This document shows, in pieces, positions 45,033-53,451 of a DNA stretch of 64,000 bases. The position numbers and the translations under genes were made by a program. Location: positions 124,001-188,000 of the forward strand of contig NZ_JANHLD010000001.1 of NCBI RefSeq assembly GCF_028682455.1. Direction: 5' to 3'. Numbering within the stretch: the first letter of the stretch is position 1; every line of letters begins with the position of its first letter. Source of the stretch: Pseudomonas putida. GTDB taxonomy: Bacteria > Pseudomonadota > Gammaproteobacteria > Pseudomonadales > Pseudomonadaceae. The notes under the pieces are model-generated. The model searched no databases and had not been told where the DNA came from. It saw nothing but the letters and a program-made list of their open reading frames with translations.

Positions 45033-45920
45033 ATGAACCTCAAGCAAATCGAATATGCCCTGGCGGTCGTCGATACCGGTAGTTTCACTCGGGCTGCGGA
45101 ACGTTGCCACGTCGTTCAGTCGGCGCTCAGTCACCAGATTGCCCGGTTGGAGGAAACTCTGGGGGTCAGCCTGTTCGAACGTAGCTCGCGGCGAGTGCGC
45201 CTGACCGCTGCGGGTGAGGCGTTCGTGCAGAGTGCGCGGCCTGCGCTGGAAGCCACCCGGCGCATTGCCGAGGACGTAGCGGCCGCCTGTGGCGAAGTGC
45301 GTGGGCAGTTGTCCATTGGCGAGATCACCTCGCTGACCGAGCTGGACCTGGTCGACTTGCTGGCCGGCTTTCATCGCCGGTATCCGCACGTGGATATCCG
45401 CTGGCTGATGGCCAAGAGTGAGCTGTTGATCGCCGACGTGCTTGAGCGGCGACTGGATGTGGGCTTCATCGGGGTATGGCCCGGAGGCCGTCCGGAAGGC
45501 GTCGAATGCCGCCTCCTGGCCGAAGAGGAACTGGTGGCGGTGCTGCCTCTGGGCCATCCACTGGTGGCGGTCGAGGAGCTGTCGCTGGCGCACCTGGAAA
45601 ACCAGCCGCTGGTGGATTTTCCGGCCGGCACCGGCGCCCGGCGCCAGACCGACGAGGCGTTTGCCGCGGCAGGCTTGCGCCATCGGGTGCAGTTCGAGGT
45701 CACCAACATTCGCCTGGTCGAGAAATTCGTCCAGCGTGAGCTGGCCGTTGGACTGGTGCCCGCGCGTATTGCCTGCGGGTTCACTGAGGTTGCCGTGGTG
45801 GCCGTGCGTGATGCGCCGCGACGTCACCTCTATGCGATCTGGTCGAAAAACCCGACCCCGGCGGCCAGGGCATTCGTTCAGATGATTGAACACAACCTGG
45901 ACGCCAGGGCAGCAGACTGA
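45033..45920 (+). CDS. LysR-type transcriptional regulator
   Basis: 295 aa. N-terminal winged helix (residues 1-60: MNLKQIEYALAVVDTGSFTRAAERCHVVQSALSHQIARLE) and a periplasmic-binding-like effector domain (90-295). Homologous architecture to CynR/AlsR-type regulators. Divergent from the MFS transporter, which is its probable target, and convergent with the next SDR gene, six bases away. Effector unknown. Confidence 0.93.
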   Translation: MNLKQIEYALAVVDTGSFTRAAERCHVVQSALSHQIARLEETLGVSLFERSSRRVRLTAAGEAFVQSARPALEATRRIAEDVAAACGEVRGQLSIGEITSLTELDLVDLLAGFHRRYPHVDIRWLMAKSELLIADVLERRLDVGFIGVWPGGRPEGVECRLLAEEELVAVLPLGHPLVAVEELSLAHLENQPLVDFPAGTGARRQTDEAFAAAGLRHRVQFEVTNIRLVEKFVQRELAVGLVPARIACGFTEVAVVAVRDAPRRHLYAIWSKNPTPAARAFVQMIEHNLDARAAD

Positions 45921-45925
45921 TCGCA

Positions 45926-46675
45926 TCAGGCCGCGAAACCGCCGTCGATGGTCAGGCTGGCACCCGTGATGTAGGCGGCTTCCGGGCTGGCCAGGTAGGC
46001 AACGAAGCTGGCGATCTCTTCGACTTCACCGTAGCGTCCCACGGCCATGTAGCCCATCAGGCTTTCGGCGAACTCGCCCTTGGCCGGGTTCATCTCGGTG
46101 TCCACAGGGCCGGGTTGCACATTGTTGATGGTGATGCCCAGCGGGCCGAGGTCCCTTGCCAGGCCACGGGTCAGGCCGACCAGGGCGGACTTGCTCATGG
46201 CATAGGGGCCGCCGCCGGCAAAGGGCATGCGTTCGGCGTTGGTGCTGCCGATATTGATGATGCGACCGCCTTGGCCCATGTGCCGGGCCGCAGCTTGCGT
46301 GGCAACGAACACACTGCGTACGTTTACCGCCAAGGTGCGGTCGAAGTCATCCAGGTCGAACTCCAGCAGGGGGGCGACGGCCAGCACACCCGCGTTGTTG
46401 ACCAGGATGTCCAGCCCGCCAAAGGCATCGACCGTGGTTTGCACCGCGTGTTGCACGGCGCTGGCATCGGCGCTGTCGGCCTGGATGGCCAGGGCCTTGC
46501 CGCCGCTGGCGTTGATGCTGGCTTGCAGGGCATTGGCCTGTTCGGTGGCGTTGGCGTAGGTGAACGCGACACTGGCGCCTTCGGCGGCCAGGCGTTTGAC
46601 GATGGCTGCACCGATACCGCGTGATCCGCCCTGGACCAGGGCCACTTTACCGTTGAGGCGGGTTTGGGTCGACAT
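45926..46675 (-). CDS. SDR family NAD(P)-dependent oxidoreductase
   Basis: 249-aa classical SDR. The cofactor motif reads QGGSRGIGAAI (about residues 15-25), with Gln in place of the usual Thr. NNAGV near 91, YAMSKSALVGL near 158 and IDGG at the C terminus are normal. Start ATG 46675. It is divergent from a LysR gene across an ATTACC-N12-GGTAAT repeat, a typical regulator-target pair. Substrate unknown. Confidence 0.88.
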   Translation of the reverse strand: MSTQTRLNGKVALVQGGSRGIGAAIVKRLAAEGASVAFTYANATEQANALQASINASGGKALAIQADSADASAVQHAVQTTVDAFGGLDILVNNAGVLAVAPLLEFDLDDFDRTLAVNVRSVFVATQAAARHMGQGGRIINIGSTNAERMPFAGGGPYAMSKSALVGLTRGLARDLGPLGITINNVQPGPVDTEMNPAKGEFAESLMGYMAVGRYGEVEEIASFVAYLASPEAAYITGASLTIDGGFAA

Positions 46676-46734
46676 AGTGTGCTCCCGAAAGAACAAGGCC
46701 GAATGCCTTGGATGGGGCCCAGTATCGGCGTCGT

Positions 46735-46758
46735 ATTACCCTCTGAATAGCCGGTAAT
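46735..46758. promoter_or_regulatory. Inverted repeat and promoter in SDR/LysR intergenic region
   Basis: ATTACC (46735-46740) and GGTAAT (46753-46758) with a 12-base spacer lie directly upstream of a -10-like TATAGT (46762-46767) for the LysR gene. The position fits LysR autoregulation and activation of the SDR gene; inference. Confidence 0.5.
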
Positions 46759-46798
46759 CGCTATAGTCTGTGTAAACCACAAGTATGGAATCGGCTCC

Positions 46799-47731
46799 TT
46801 GGAAACCTTCAGCAGTATCGAATGCTTTGTGCGCAGCGCCGAGGTCGGCAGCTTCGCCGAAGCCGCCAGGCGCCTGAGCCTGACACCGGCGGCAGTGGGT
46901 AAGAACGTCGCGCGCCTGGAGGCGAACCTGGGCGTGCGACTGTTCCAGCGCAGCACCCGGCGCTTGACCCTGACCGAGGCTGGGCAGCGATTTCTGGGGG
47001 AGGTGGCCAGCAGTTTCCAGACCATCCAGTACGCCGTGGCCAACCTGGCCAGTGCCGAGGGGCAGCCGGCCGGCACCTTGAAAGTGAGCATGGGAACGGT
47101 GTTCGGGCGCCTGTACATCGTGCCGCTGCTGGGCGAGTTTCTGCGGCGTTATCCGGCCATCAACCCCGACTGGCACTTCGATAACCGCCAGGTCGACCTG
47201 ATCGGCCAGGGTTTCGATGCCGCCATCGGCGGCGGTTTCGACCTGCCCCAGGGCGTAGTGGCGCGCAAGCTGACCCCGGCGCACCGCATCCTGGTGGCGG
47301 CACCGGCCTTCATTGCGCACCACCCGCCGATTCATCGGCCTGCCGACCTGCACGCAGTGGACGGAATCCTGATTCGTTCGCCGCAGACCGGCCGGGTCCG
47401 CTCGTGGCCATTGACCAATCGCCAGCAGGAGCAATGCCCGCTGGACATTCGCCTGCGAATGACCATGAGTGATTCGGAAGCCGCGTGCGGGGCGGCGCAG
47501 CAGGGGCTGGGCGTGGCGCTGGTGAGCATGCCGTTCGCAGTGCCTTACCTGGAGGCGGGGAGTCTGCTGCGGGTGTTGCCGGACTGGTACGTGGATGACG
47601 GCAACATTTCGCTCTATTACGCCGAGCACAAGTTGTTGCCGGGCAAGACGCGGGCCTTCGTGGATTTCATCCTCGAGCAGTTTGCGGCCCAGGGGTTGGC
47701 GCAGCGGTTCGACGGGAGCATCGCTCAGTAG
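46799..47731 (+). CDS. LysR-type transcriptional regulator
   Basis: 310 aa with N-terminal HTH (SSIECFVRSAEVGSFAEAARRL at 4-25) and an effector domain. Start codon is TTG at 46799: no ATG or GTG in frame lies upstream, and the HTH begins at once, so a shorter start would cut it. A nearby ATG (46785) is out of frame. The ribosome-binding site is weak. Divergent from the SDR gene, its probable target. Followed by a solitary REP half-site and the convergent Gre-like gene. Confidence 0.92.
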   Translation: METFSSIECFVRSAEVGSFAEAARRLSLTPAAVGKNVARLEANLGVRLFQRSTRRLTLTEAGQRFLGEVASSFQTIQYAVANLASAEGQPAGTLKVSMGTVFGRLYIVPLLGEFLRRYPAINPDWHFDNRQVDLIGQGFDAAIGGGFDLPQGVVARKLTPAHRILVAAPAFIAHHPPIHRPADLHAVDGILIRSPQTGRVRSWPLTNRQQEQCPLDIRLRMTMSDSEAACGAAQQGLGVALVSMPFAVPYLEAGSLLRVLPDWYVDDGNISLYYAEHKLLPGKTRAFVDFILEQFAAQGLAQRFDGSIAQ

Positions 47732-47752
47732 GTGCAGGCTTGCCCCGCGATC
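47732..47752. repeat. Single REP half-site
   Basis: GTGCAGGCTTGCCCCGCGATC: one arm only of the REP element, immediately after the LysR stop and overlapping the 3' end of the Gre-like gene. It seems a decayed copy. Confidence 0.6.
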
Positions 47753-48233
47753 AGCAAACTTCTGCCACCCAAAAATGCTGCTGCCTTCCCCCCAGCACCA
47801 GGCTGACTTCCTCATCCACTGCCTTGCCGATCAACCCCTGCCCCAAGGGTGAGCGCGGGGTAATCACCGTCACCAGTTGGTCGCCCTGGCCAATTTTCAT
47901 CCCGGCGCCTTCAGGCCCGAGAAACAAGCGCTGGCAAGTGCCGTCCTCGGTTTCCAGGGTGACCAGATTGCTGACCTGAATGCCGCACGACGGGTCGTAG
48001 TCGCGCAGCACCAGTTGCAGGTAGGCGGTGCGCGCCTGACGGATCTCCTCCATGCGTCGGGCTTGCCCGGTCGCCAGGTAAGACGCTTCCAGCCCCAGGG
48101 TGTCGTATTTGTTCTCGGCGATGTTCTCTTCGGCAGTGGCCGTTTCGTAGGCGGTCTGTGCCGCCCGTTGAGCTACGTCGAGGTCCAAGCCCAGGGTGTC
48201 GATGATGCTCTTGAGCAGGTCGGCTTTGTTCAT
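47751..48233 (-). CDS. GreA/GreB-like transcription factor
   Basis: 160 aa. An N-terminal helical part (about 1-75; AAQTAYETATAEENIAENKYDTLG) stands where Gre factors have their coiled coil; the C-terminal FKBP-like domain has the Gre pattern (GDQLVTVITPRSPLGQGLIGKAVDEEVSLV). Gre factors stimulate transcript cleavage by RNA polymerase; Rnk-type relatives bind without cleaving. Acidic tip residues are not clearly conserved, so an antagonist role is possible. Forms a two-gene unit with the hypothetical gene seven bases upstream. Confidence 0.82.
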   Translation of the reverse strand: MNKADLLKSIIDTLGLDLDVAQRAAQTAYETATAEENIAENKYDTLGLEASYLATGQARRMEEIRQARTAYLQLVLRDYDPSCGIQVSNLVTLETEDGTCQRLFLGPEGAGMKIGQGDQLVTVITPRSPLGQGLIGKAVDEEVSLVLGGRQQHFWVAEVC

Positions 48234-48240
48234 GATGGCG

Positions 48241-48630
48241 TTAGTTACACAATTCCAGGACGAGTGCGCGGCTCTTTTCGGTGGGCGCGGTACGGTTCTG
48301 CTGCAGCCAGAACTGGCACTTGGGATTGGACAAGTTACGCAGGCTGCTTTCAGCCTGTTCCTCTGCTTGCTGTGTTTCCTGATTGCGCAGGATCCGCTTG
48401 TACTGTTCGAACATCTCGATCTGCTGGTCGACTTGCGGTGCGACGCTTGCCGGTGCGGCGGCTGGCGGTACGAGTTTCTGGGCCAGGGGTTGTACGGTTT
48501 CAGGTAGCAGGCGCCAGGCCAGCCAGAGGCTCAAGGCAATGGCAACCGCGCCAAGCCACAGGCCCAGTGCGACACACAGAATCAACTGCACGGGCTTGAG
48601 GGTGATCTTCAGTTCGCGAGGACGGGGCAT
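48241..48630 (-). CDS. Single-pass membrane protein, unknown
   Basis: 129 aa. A basic N terminus (MPRPRELKITLK) precedes one hydrophobic helix at about 14-40; a Pro/Ala linker follows, then a Gln/Glu-rich helix (QIEMFEQYKRILRNQETQQAEEQ is its core, about 68-90) and a C-terminal domain with two Cys (PKCQFW and LELCN), possibly disulphide-linked. The C part would be periplasmic. Family not recognised. Seven bases upstream of the Gre-like gene. Confidence 0.65.
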   Translation of the reverse strand: MPRPRELKITLKPVQLILCVALGLWLGAVAIALSLWLAWRLLPETVQPLAQKLVPPAAAPASVAPQVDQQIEMFEQYKRILRNQETQQAEEQAESSLRNLSNPKCQFWLQQNRTAPTEKSRALVLELCN

Positions 48631-48752
48631 GATGGCCTCCTGGCCAGGACACAGGCGGCCATTCTCGCACGGCGCGACAGGTTTTTTTCGTCCCAGGCTT
48701 TTGTCTGCGATGATTTACCCGGACAATCGGCGCTTTTGCCAAGGGGCCCGCG

Positions 48753-49886
48753 ATGAAAGCGCACTGGGATATCTTCTGTTGTGTCGTCGACAACTACGGC
48801 GATATCGGTGTGACCTGGCGCCTGGCCCGGCAACTGGTGGCCGAGCAGGATGTCGCGGTGCGCCTTTGGGTGGATGACCTGACGGCTTTTGCGCGCATCT
48901 GTCCGCAGGCCGACGCCCAGGCGTCCCGGCAATGGCAGCAGGGCGTCGAAGTGTGTCATTGGACGTCCCTGTGGCAGGACACGCCCGTGGCCGACGTGGT
49001 GATCGGCGCCTTTGCCTGCCAGCTGCCGAGCTCCTATGTGCAGGCCATGCTCGAGTGCCCCCGTGCCCCGTTGTGGCTGAACCTTGAATATCTCAGCGCC
49101 GAAGACTGGGTCGAAGGCTGCCATGGCTTGCCGTCACCCCAGCCCAATGGCTTGCGCAAGGTGTTTTTCTTTCCGGGTTTTACCCCCAGGACCGGCGGCT
49201 TGCTGCGCGAGGCACACCTGTTGGCGCGTCGCGAGGCCTTCGAGCAGGACCCGGCGGCGCGCCGGGCGTTTCTTCAGGGCCTGGGCGTGACACCGCTCAG
49301 CGACGCCCGAATGATTTCATTGTTCGCCTACGAGAACTCGGGCCTGGGCAGTTGGCTCGATGCCCTGGCCGCCGACAGCCGTGCCAACCACCTGCTGGTG
49401 CCGGAAGGTCGCATACTCGGGGATGTGCAGTCCTGGCTGGGCGAAGGTGCCCTGGCGGCGGGCAGCGTGGCGACGCGCGGCGCTCTGACCGTGCAGATCC
49501 TGCCTTTCGTCAGCCAGAATGAATACGACCGACTTTTGTGGTGCTGCGACTTCAATGCCGTGCGCGGCGAAGACTCGTTTGTTCGCGCGCAATGGGCGGG
49601 GCGCCCGTTGCTCTGGCATATCTATGTGCAGGAAGCGTACGCCCACTGGGAAAAGCTCGAAGCGTTTCTCGACCATTACGTGGTGGGGCTGTCGCAGCCG
49701 GCCAAGGCGGCCATTGTCGACCTATGGCGTGCATGGAACATGGACCGCGACATGGGCCAGGCCTGGCAACAGGTGCTGGAGCACTGGACCGAGCTCGACC
49801 AGCATGCCCGCCGCTGGAGCTCCACACAGGCCGCTCAGCCGGACCTTGCCGCAGCGCTGGTACAGTTTTATCGAAATTGGCTATGA
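48753..49886 (+). CDS. earP: EF-P arginine rhamnosyltransferase EarP
   Basis: 377-aa cytosolic GT-B inverting glycosyltransferase that transfers L-rhamnose from dTDP-beta-L-rhamnose to Arg32 of EF-P, allowing EF-P to rescue ribosomes stalled at polyproline. N-terminal WDIFCCVVDNYGDIGVTWRL holds the conserved Asp13 and Asp17; RGEDSFVRAQWAGRPLLWHIY near 270-290 is the nucleotide-sugar region. It ends 48 bases before efp on the same strand, as expected for this modification pair. The donor is made by RmlA-D, encoded at 2.3-5.9 kb. Confidence 0.95.
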   Translation: MKAHWDIFCCVVDNYGDIGVTWRLARQLVAEQDVAVRLWVDDLTAFARICPQADAQASRQWQQGVEVCHWTSLWQDTPVADVVIGAFACQLPSSYVQAMLECPRAPLWLNLEYLSAEDWVEGCHGLPSPQPNGLRKVFFFPGFTPRTGGLLREAHLLARREAFEQDPAARRAFLQGLGVTPLSDARMISLFAYENSGLGSWLDALAADSRANHLLVPEGRILGDVQSWLGEGALAAGSVATRGALTVQILPFVSQNEYDRLLWCCDFNAVRGEDSFVRAQWAGRPLLWHIYVQEAYAHWEKLEAFLDHYVVGLSQPAKAAIVDLWRAWNMDRDMGQAWQQVLEHWTELDQHARRWSSTQAAQPDLAAALVQFYRNWL

Positions 49887-49934
49887 TATGCGGCCTCGAT
49901 TTTTGTAAATCCATCCAAATTCGGATATCTCGCA

Positions 49935-50504
49935 ATGAAAACTGGTAAAGAACTGAAACCTGGTACCGTACTGCGGATCGATAACGACCCGTGGCTGGTC
50001 CAGAAAGCTGAATTCACCAAGTCGGGCCGTAACAGCGCGATCATGAAGACCAAGCTGAAGAACCTGCTGACCGGCTACAAGACCGAAACCGTTTACGGTG
50101 CGGACGACAAGCTGGACGACGTGATCCTGGATCGCAAAGAAGCGACCCTGTCGTTCATCAGCGGTGACACCTTCACCTTCATGGACACCACCGACTACAC
50201 CATGTACGAACTGAACGCCGAAGACATCGAGGCCGTTCTGCCGTACATCGAAGAAGGCATGACCGACGTTTGCGAAGCCGTTTTCTTCGAAGACCGCCTG
50301 GTATCGGTAGAACTGCCGACCACCATCAGCCGTAAAGTCACCTACACCGAAAACGCTGCTCGCGGCGACACTTCGGGCAAGGTCATGAAGCCAGCGAAGC
50401 TGAGCAACGGTACTGAGATCCAGGTTGCCGACTTCATCGAAATCGACGAGATGATCGACATCGACACTCGCGATGGCAGCTTCAAGGGCCGTTCCAAGAA
50501 GTAA
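49935..50504 (+). CDS. efp: Translation elongation factor P
   Basis: 189-aa, three-domain factor that promotes peptide-bond formation at polyproline stretches. The loop of domain I reads TKSGRNSAI with Arg at residue 32, the rhamnosylated residue of the EarP-type subfamily, instead of the Lys34 lysylated in E. coli. C-terminal [20 protein letters not shown] is normal. ATG 49935. Terminator at 50521. Adjacent to its modifying enzyme EarP. Confidence 0.97.
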   Translation: MKTGKELKPGTVLRIDNDPWLVQKAEFTKSGRNSAIMKTKLKNLLTGYKTETVYGADDKLDDVILDRKEATLSFISGDTFTFMDTTDYTMYELNAEDIEAVLPYIEEGMTDVCEAVFFEDRLVSVELPTTISRKVTYTENAARGDTSGKVMKPAKLSNGTEIQVADFIEIDEMIDIDTRDGSFKGRSKK

Positions 50505-50520
50505 TTCTTGCGCCCACTAA

Positions 50521-50547
50521 AAACCCGGCCTTGGCCGGGTTTTTTTA
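50521..50547 (+). terminator. efp terminator
   Basis: Stem AAACCCGGCC / GGCCGGGTTT with following U-run, 16 bases past the stop. Confidence 0.92.
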
Positions 50548-50563
50548 TGCCTGGGATTTACCC

Positions 50564-50992
50564 TCACACCGTGACGTGCAGGCGTACATCAACGTTGCCG
50601 CGGGTGGCGTTGGAGTACGGGCATACCTGGTGCGCCGCGTCGACCAGGGCCTGGGCATCGGCTTGATCCAGGCCGGGTAGGTTCACATGCAGGTCGATGT
50701 CCAGGCCGAAACCGCCAGGGATCTGGCCGATGCCGACGCGGGCCTTGATCGAGCTGTCGGCCGGAATCGCCTTTTTCTGCTGGCCAGCCACGAACTTCAG
50801 TGCGCCGATGAAGCAGGCCGAGTAGCCGGCGGCAAACAGTTGCTCAGGGTTGGTAGCCGCACCGCCTGCACCACCCAGCTCTTTGGGCGTGGCCAGGGCG
50901 ATATCGAGAATGCCGTCGCTGGATTTGGACCGACCATCGCGACCGCCGGTGGAGGTAGCTTCTGCAATGTACAGCGGAGTGACCTTTTGCAT
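50564..50992 (-). CDS. ohr: Organic hydroperoxide resistance protein Ohr
   Basis: 142-aa OsmC/Ohr-fold thiol peroxidase reducing organic hydroperoxides. Reactive Cys60 (GYSACF) and resolving Cys124 (QVCPYS), plus the active-site Arg20-type segment GGRDGRS, are in place. Tandem with its repressor gene ohrR just upstream; a TTAGYGCGC-type repeat motif sits in the gap before the start. Convergent with efp. Confidence 0.95.
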   Translation of the reverse strand: MQKVTPLYIAEATSTGGRDGRSKSSDGILDIALATPKELGGAGGAATNPEQLFAAGYSACFIGALKFVAGQQKKAIPADSSIKARVGIGQIPGGFGLDIDLHVNLPGLDQADAQALVDAAHQVCPYSNATRGNVDVRLHVTV

Positions 50993-51039
50993 CTTGAGCC
51001 TCGCATGGAATGCGCCGTGGCGCTGAGTGGGTACGGGAA

Positions 51040-51075
51040 TTAACTTAGCGCGCAGTTATTTAGTGCGCAAGTTAA
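51040..51075. promoter_or_regulatory. Candidate OhrR operator before ohr
   Basis: A 36-base imperfect palindrome bounded by TTAACTT (51040) and AAGTTAA (51069). Inside are two TTAGYGCGC copies (51045 and 51060). A related 24-base block is found before ohrR at 51610 (18 of 24 positions equal). The occurrence before both genes suggests the same regulator, by inference OhrR. Confidence 0.55.
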
Positions 51076-51116
51076 TTTTTCGACCTTGCTACGAACGGTC
51101 ATTCACAGCATAGACC

Positions 51117-51578
51117 TCAAAGGCTTTTTTGCAGGTTGGCCCGCAGCTCCAGCAGTTCGGCCTGTAGTTGCTGCAAGCGCTCCAGGCTCTGCCCACTGGC
51201 ACTGAGGATGCACGGTGGCACGCGCTTGGCCTGTTCCTGCAGGTCCCGACCCTGTTCGGTCAGTTGCACCAGCACGACCCGTTCATCGTCGCGACTGCGG
51301 GTACGCTTGAGCAGTCCCTCGGCTTCCAGGCGTTTTAGCAGTGGCGTCAGGGAACCCGGGTCGGTCAGCAGGCGGTGGCTGATCTCACCCACGGTCAAGC
51401 CATCCTGTTCCCAGAGCACGAGCATCGCCAGGTACTGTGGATAAGTCAGGCCAAGTGCTTGCAGCAGGGGCTTGTAGACCTTGGTCATGAGCAGCGAAGT
51501 GGAGTGCAGGGCGAAGCACACCTGGTTGTTCAGGAGCAGTTCGTCGCAAGGGCCTGGGGCGTGGGTATCGGCGTTCAT
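51117..51578 (-). CDS. ohrR: OhrR, MarR-family organic-peroxide sensor
   Basis: 153-aa repressor with winged helix. The peroxide-sensing Cys is Cys21 in NNQVCFALHSTS, placed as in OhrR proteins (Cys15 in B. subtilis). The wing and recognition helix are in EISHRLLTDPGSLTPLLKRLE and RDDERVVLVQLT. Only one extra Cys (PPCILS) lies toward the C terminus, matching the two-Cys OhrR type. Oxidation by organic peroxide lifts repression of ohr. Start ATG 51578. Confidence 0.93.
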   Translation of the reverse strand: MNADTHAPGPCDELLLNNQVCFALHSTSLLMTKVYKPLLQALGLTYPQYLAMLVLWEQDGLTVGEISHRLLTDPGSLTPLLKRLEAEGLLKRTRSRDDERVVLVQLTEQGRDLQEQAKRVPPCILSASGQSLERLQQLQAELLELRANLQKSL

Positions 51579-51609
51579 GCAGATCCTTTGATCGGTTGAT
51601 CCTTTGAAT

Positions 51610-51633
51610 TTAGCACGCTGTTCATTAGCGCAC
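51610..51633. promoter_or_regulatory. Candidate OhrR operator before ohrR
   Basis: TTAGCACGC and TTAGCGCAC, spaced as in the ohr operator, in the short gap between ohrR and a LysR gene. Suggests autoregulation; inference. Confidence 0.5.
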
Positions 51634-51636
51634 TTA

Positions 51637-52590
51637 CTACCAGCGCAGCTCGCTTTGCAACGCCAGGTCCCAAGGGGGCACCGGGCTGAAGCGGCTCTTG
51701 AGGAATTCGAGCAGCAAACGACTGCGAGAGTTCGTTTCATGTTCCAGGCGCAGGGCATAGATACCGCTGGACTCGGTCGCTGGCAGGCCGTTCTCGCAAA
51801 ACAGGGGCAAGAGCTCGCCGCGTAACAGGTACTCGCTGATCAGCCAGGTAGGCAAGTGGGCGATCCCGAGGCCGGCAAGGGCGCCGAACAGCAGGGTCTC
51901 GGCGTTGTTGGCGCTCATGCGCATCCGCGTCGGGCGGTACAGGCGCAACTGGTCGTCCACGGCGAAGCGCCAGGCGAAGGGCGGGGCCAGGCCGTCCCAG
52001 TCCAGGCCGTCGTGTTCGGGCAGCTCGGCCGGTGAGGCAGGGATGCCGCGTGCGGCCAGGTAGGCGGGGCTGGCACAGGCGATACGCACCATCTTGGCCA
52101 GGGAGGTGGCCACCAGGCGCGTGTCTGCCAGCGGGCCTGCACGCAGCACCAGGTCGACTTCGCCCAGGTGCGAGCCGTGCAGGTCGACGAAGCTGTCGAT
52201 CAGGCGCAGCTGTACATCGAGCCCGGGATAGGCCACCAGAAAGTCGGCAATGGCTGGCGCCAGGTGACGACGGCCGAACGCTGCGGGCGCGTCGATGCGG
52301 ATCAGGCCTTCCGGGGCATTGCTCAACGACACCGCTTCGGCACGGGCCAGGCGCAGTTCCTCTACGATACGCTGCGCGCGTTCGGCAAAGGCATTGCCAG
52401 CCGGTGTGGGGCGTACGGCATGGGTGCTGCGTACGAACAGGCGGCTGCCAACGGCGCTTTCCAGGGTGTCGATGCGCCGAGCGACGGCCGATGGAGTCAG
52501 CGGGTGGCGGCGAGCCGTGGCGGAAAAACTGCCGGTTTCCAGCACATCCAGGAACAGGCTCAGTTGTTCGGTGAGGGCGTCAGGATTCAT
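51637..52590 (-). CDS. LysR-type transcriptional regulator
   Basis: 317 aa. HTH at residues 8-65 (LFLDVLETGSFSATARRHPL, TPSAVARRIDTLE) and effector domain with VDLVLRAGPLADTRLVATSL. It matches CrgA/DmlR-like LysR regulators. Start is ATG 52590; the open frame continues upstream over the divergent TauE gene but only as antisense. Divergent from the TauE/SafE gene across 111 bases, its likely target. Confidence 0.92.
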   Translation of the reverse strand: MNPDALTEQLSLFLDVLETGSFSATARRHPLTPSAVARRIDTLESAVGSRLFVRSTHAVRPTPAGNAFAERAQRIVEELRLARAEAVSLSNAPEGLIRIDAPAAFGRRHLAPAIADFLVAYPGLDVQLRLIDSFVDLHGSHLGEVDLVLRAGPLADTRLVATSLAKMVRIACASPAYLAARGIPASPAELPEHDGLDWDGLAPPFAWRFAVDDQLRLYRPTRMRMSANNAETLLFGALAGLGIAHLPTWLISEYLLRGELLPLFCENGLPATESSGIYALRLEHETNSRSRLLLEFLKSRFSPVPPWDLALQSELRW

Positions 52591-52701
52591 TTCGCGTAAT
52601 CTGCTTTTGCGTAAATGGCACAGCCATTGTGCGTTGCTGTGCGTTTCCCCGCTAGCATCGGGTCGGTAGCATGCACCGATTGAAATCTTAGAGAGACAGC
52701 A

Positions 52702-53451
52702 ATGATCGAGTGGGTGATGTACATAGCGCTGGGCGCTGCACTGGGGACAGTCGGCGGGCTGTTCGGCATCGGTGGGGGATTGATCGCGATCCCCGCGCTC
52801 GGTGTGCTGTTCGGTCTTGACCAGCAACTGGCCCAAGGCACAGCCCTGGTGATGGTGGTGCCCAACGTGTTGCTGGCGCTGTGGCGTTATCACCAGCGCA
52901 ATCGCATCGAGCTGCGCCATGCCTTGCCGTTGGCGGCGGCCAGTTTCGTGTTTGCCTGGCTCGGCTCGATCTGGGCCGTGGGTGTCGATGCCCAGGCCAT
53001 GCGATTGGGCTTCGTCCTGTTCCTGGTCGCGCTGGCGCTGTGGAACCTGGCGCGGATGTTCATGCCCAAGGCCCAACCCAGCAGCGAGATGCGCTACGCC
53101 TGGCCGTGGCTCGGGGTGCTGGGCAGCGGCGCCGGCGTGCTCGGCGGTCTGTTCGGTGTAGGGGGCGCCGTGGTGGCAACACCGGTGCTGACCAGTGTTT
53201 TCGGTACCACCCAGGTGGTCGCCCAGGGGCTGTCCCTGGCGCTGGCCGCACCGAGCACCGCTGTGACGCTGTTCACCTATGGCATCCACCAGCATGTGCT
53301 GTGGAGCATGGGCATTGCGCTGGCGATCGGCGGCCTGTTGAGCATCAGTTGGGGCGTGAAGCTTGCTCACGCCTTGCCCGAAAAAGTCCTGCGTTCGCTG
53401 TTTTGCGGTTTTCTGGTGGTCTGCGCGGTGATGCTGGCCTTCAAGATCTGA
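52702..53451 (+). CDS. TauE/SafE-family sulfite exporter-like permease
   Basis: 249-aa inner-membrane protein with about eight helices in two repeats. Each repeat carries the family motif GGLFGIGGG (residues 19-27) and GGLFGVGGA (about 150-158), a clear internal duplication. Members export sulfite, sulfoacetate or related anions. AGAGAG precedes ATG 52702. Convergent overlap of 11 bases with the next LysR gene. Substrate not known. Confidence 0.9.
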   Translation: MIEWVMYIALGAALGTVGGLFGIGGGLIAIPALGVLFGLDQQLAQGTALVMVVPNVLLALWRYHQRNRIELRHALPLAAASFVFAWLGSIWAVGVDAQAMRLGFVLFLVALALWNLARMFMPKAQPSSEMRYAWPWLGVLGSGAGVLGGLFGVGGAVVATPVLTSVFGTTQVVAQGLSLALAAPSTAVTLFTYGIHQHVLWSMGIALAIGGLLSISWGVKLAHALPEKVLRSLFCGFLVVCAVMLAFKI

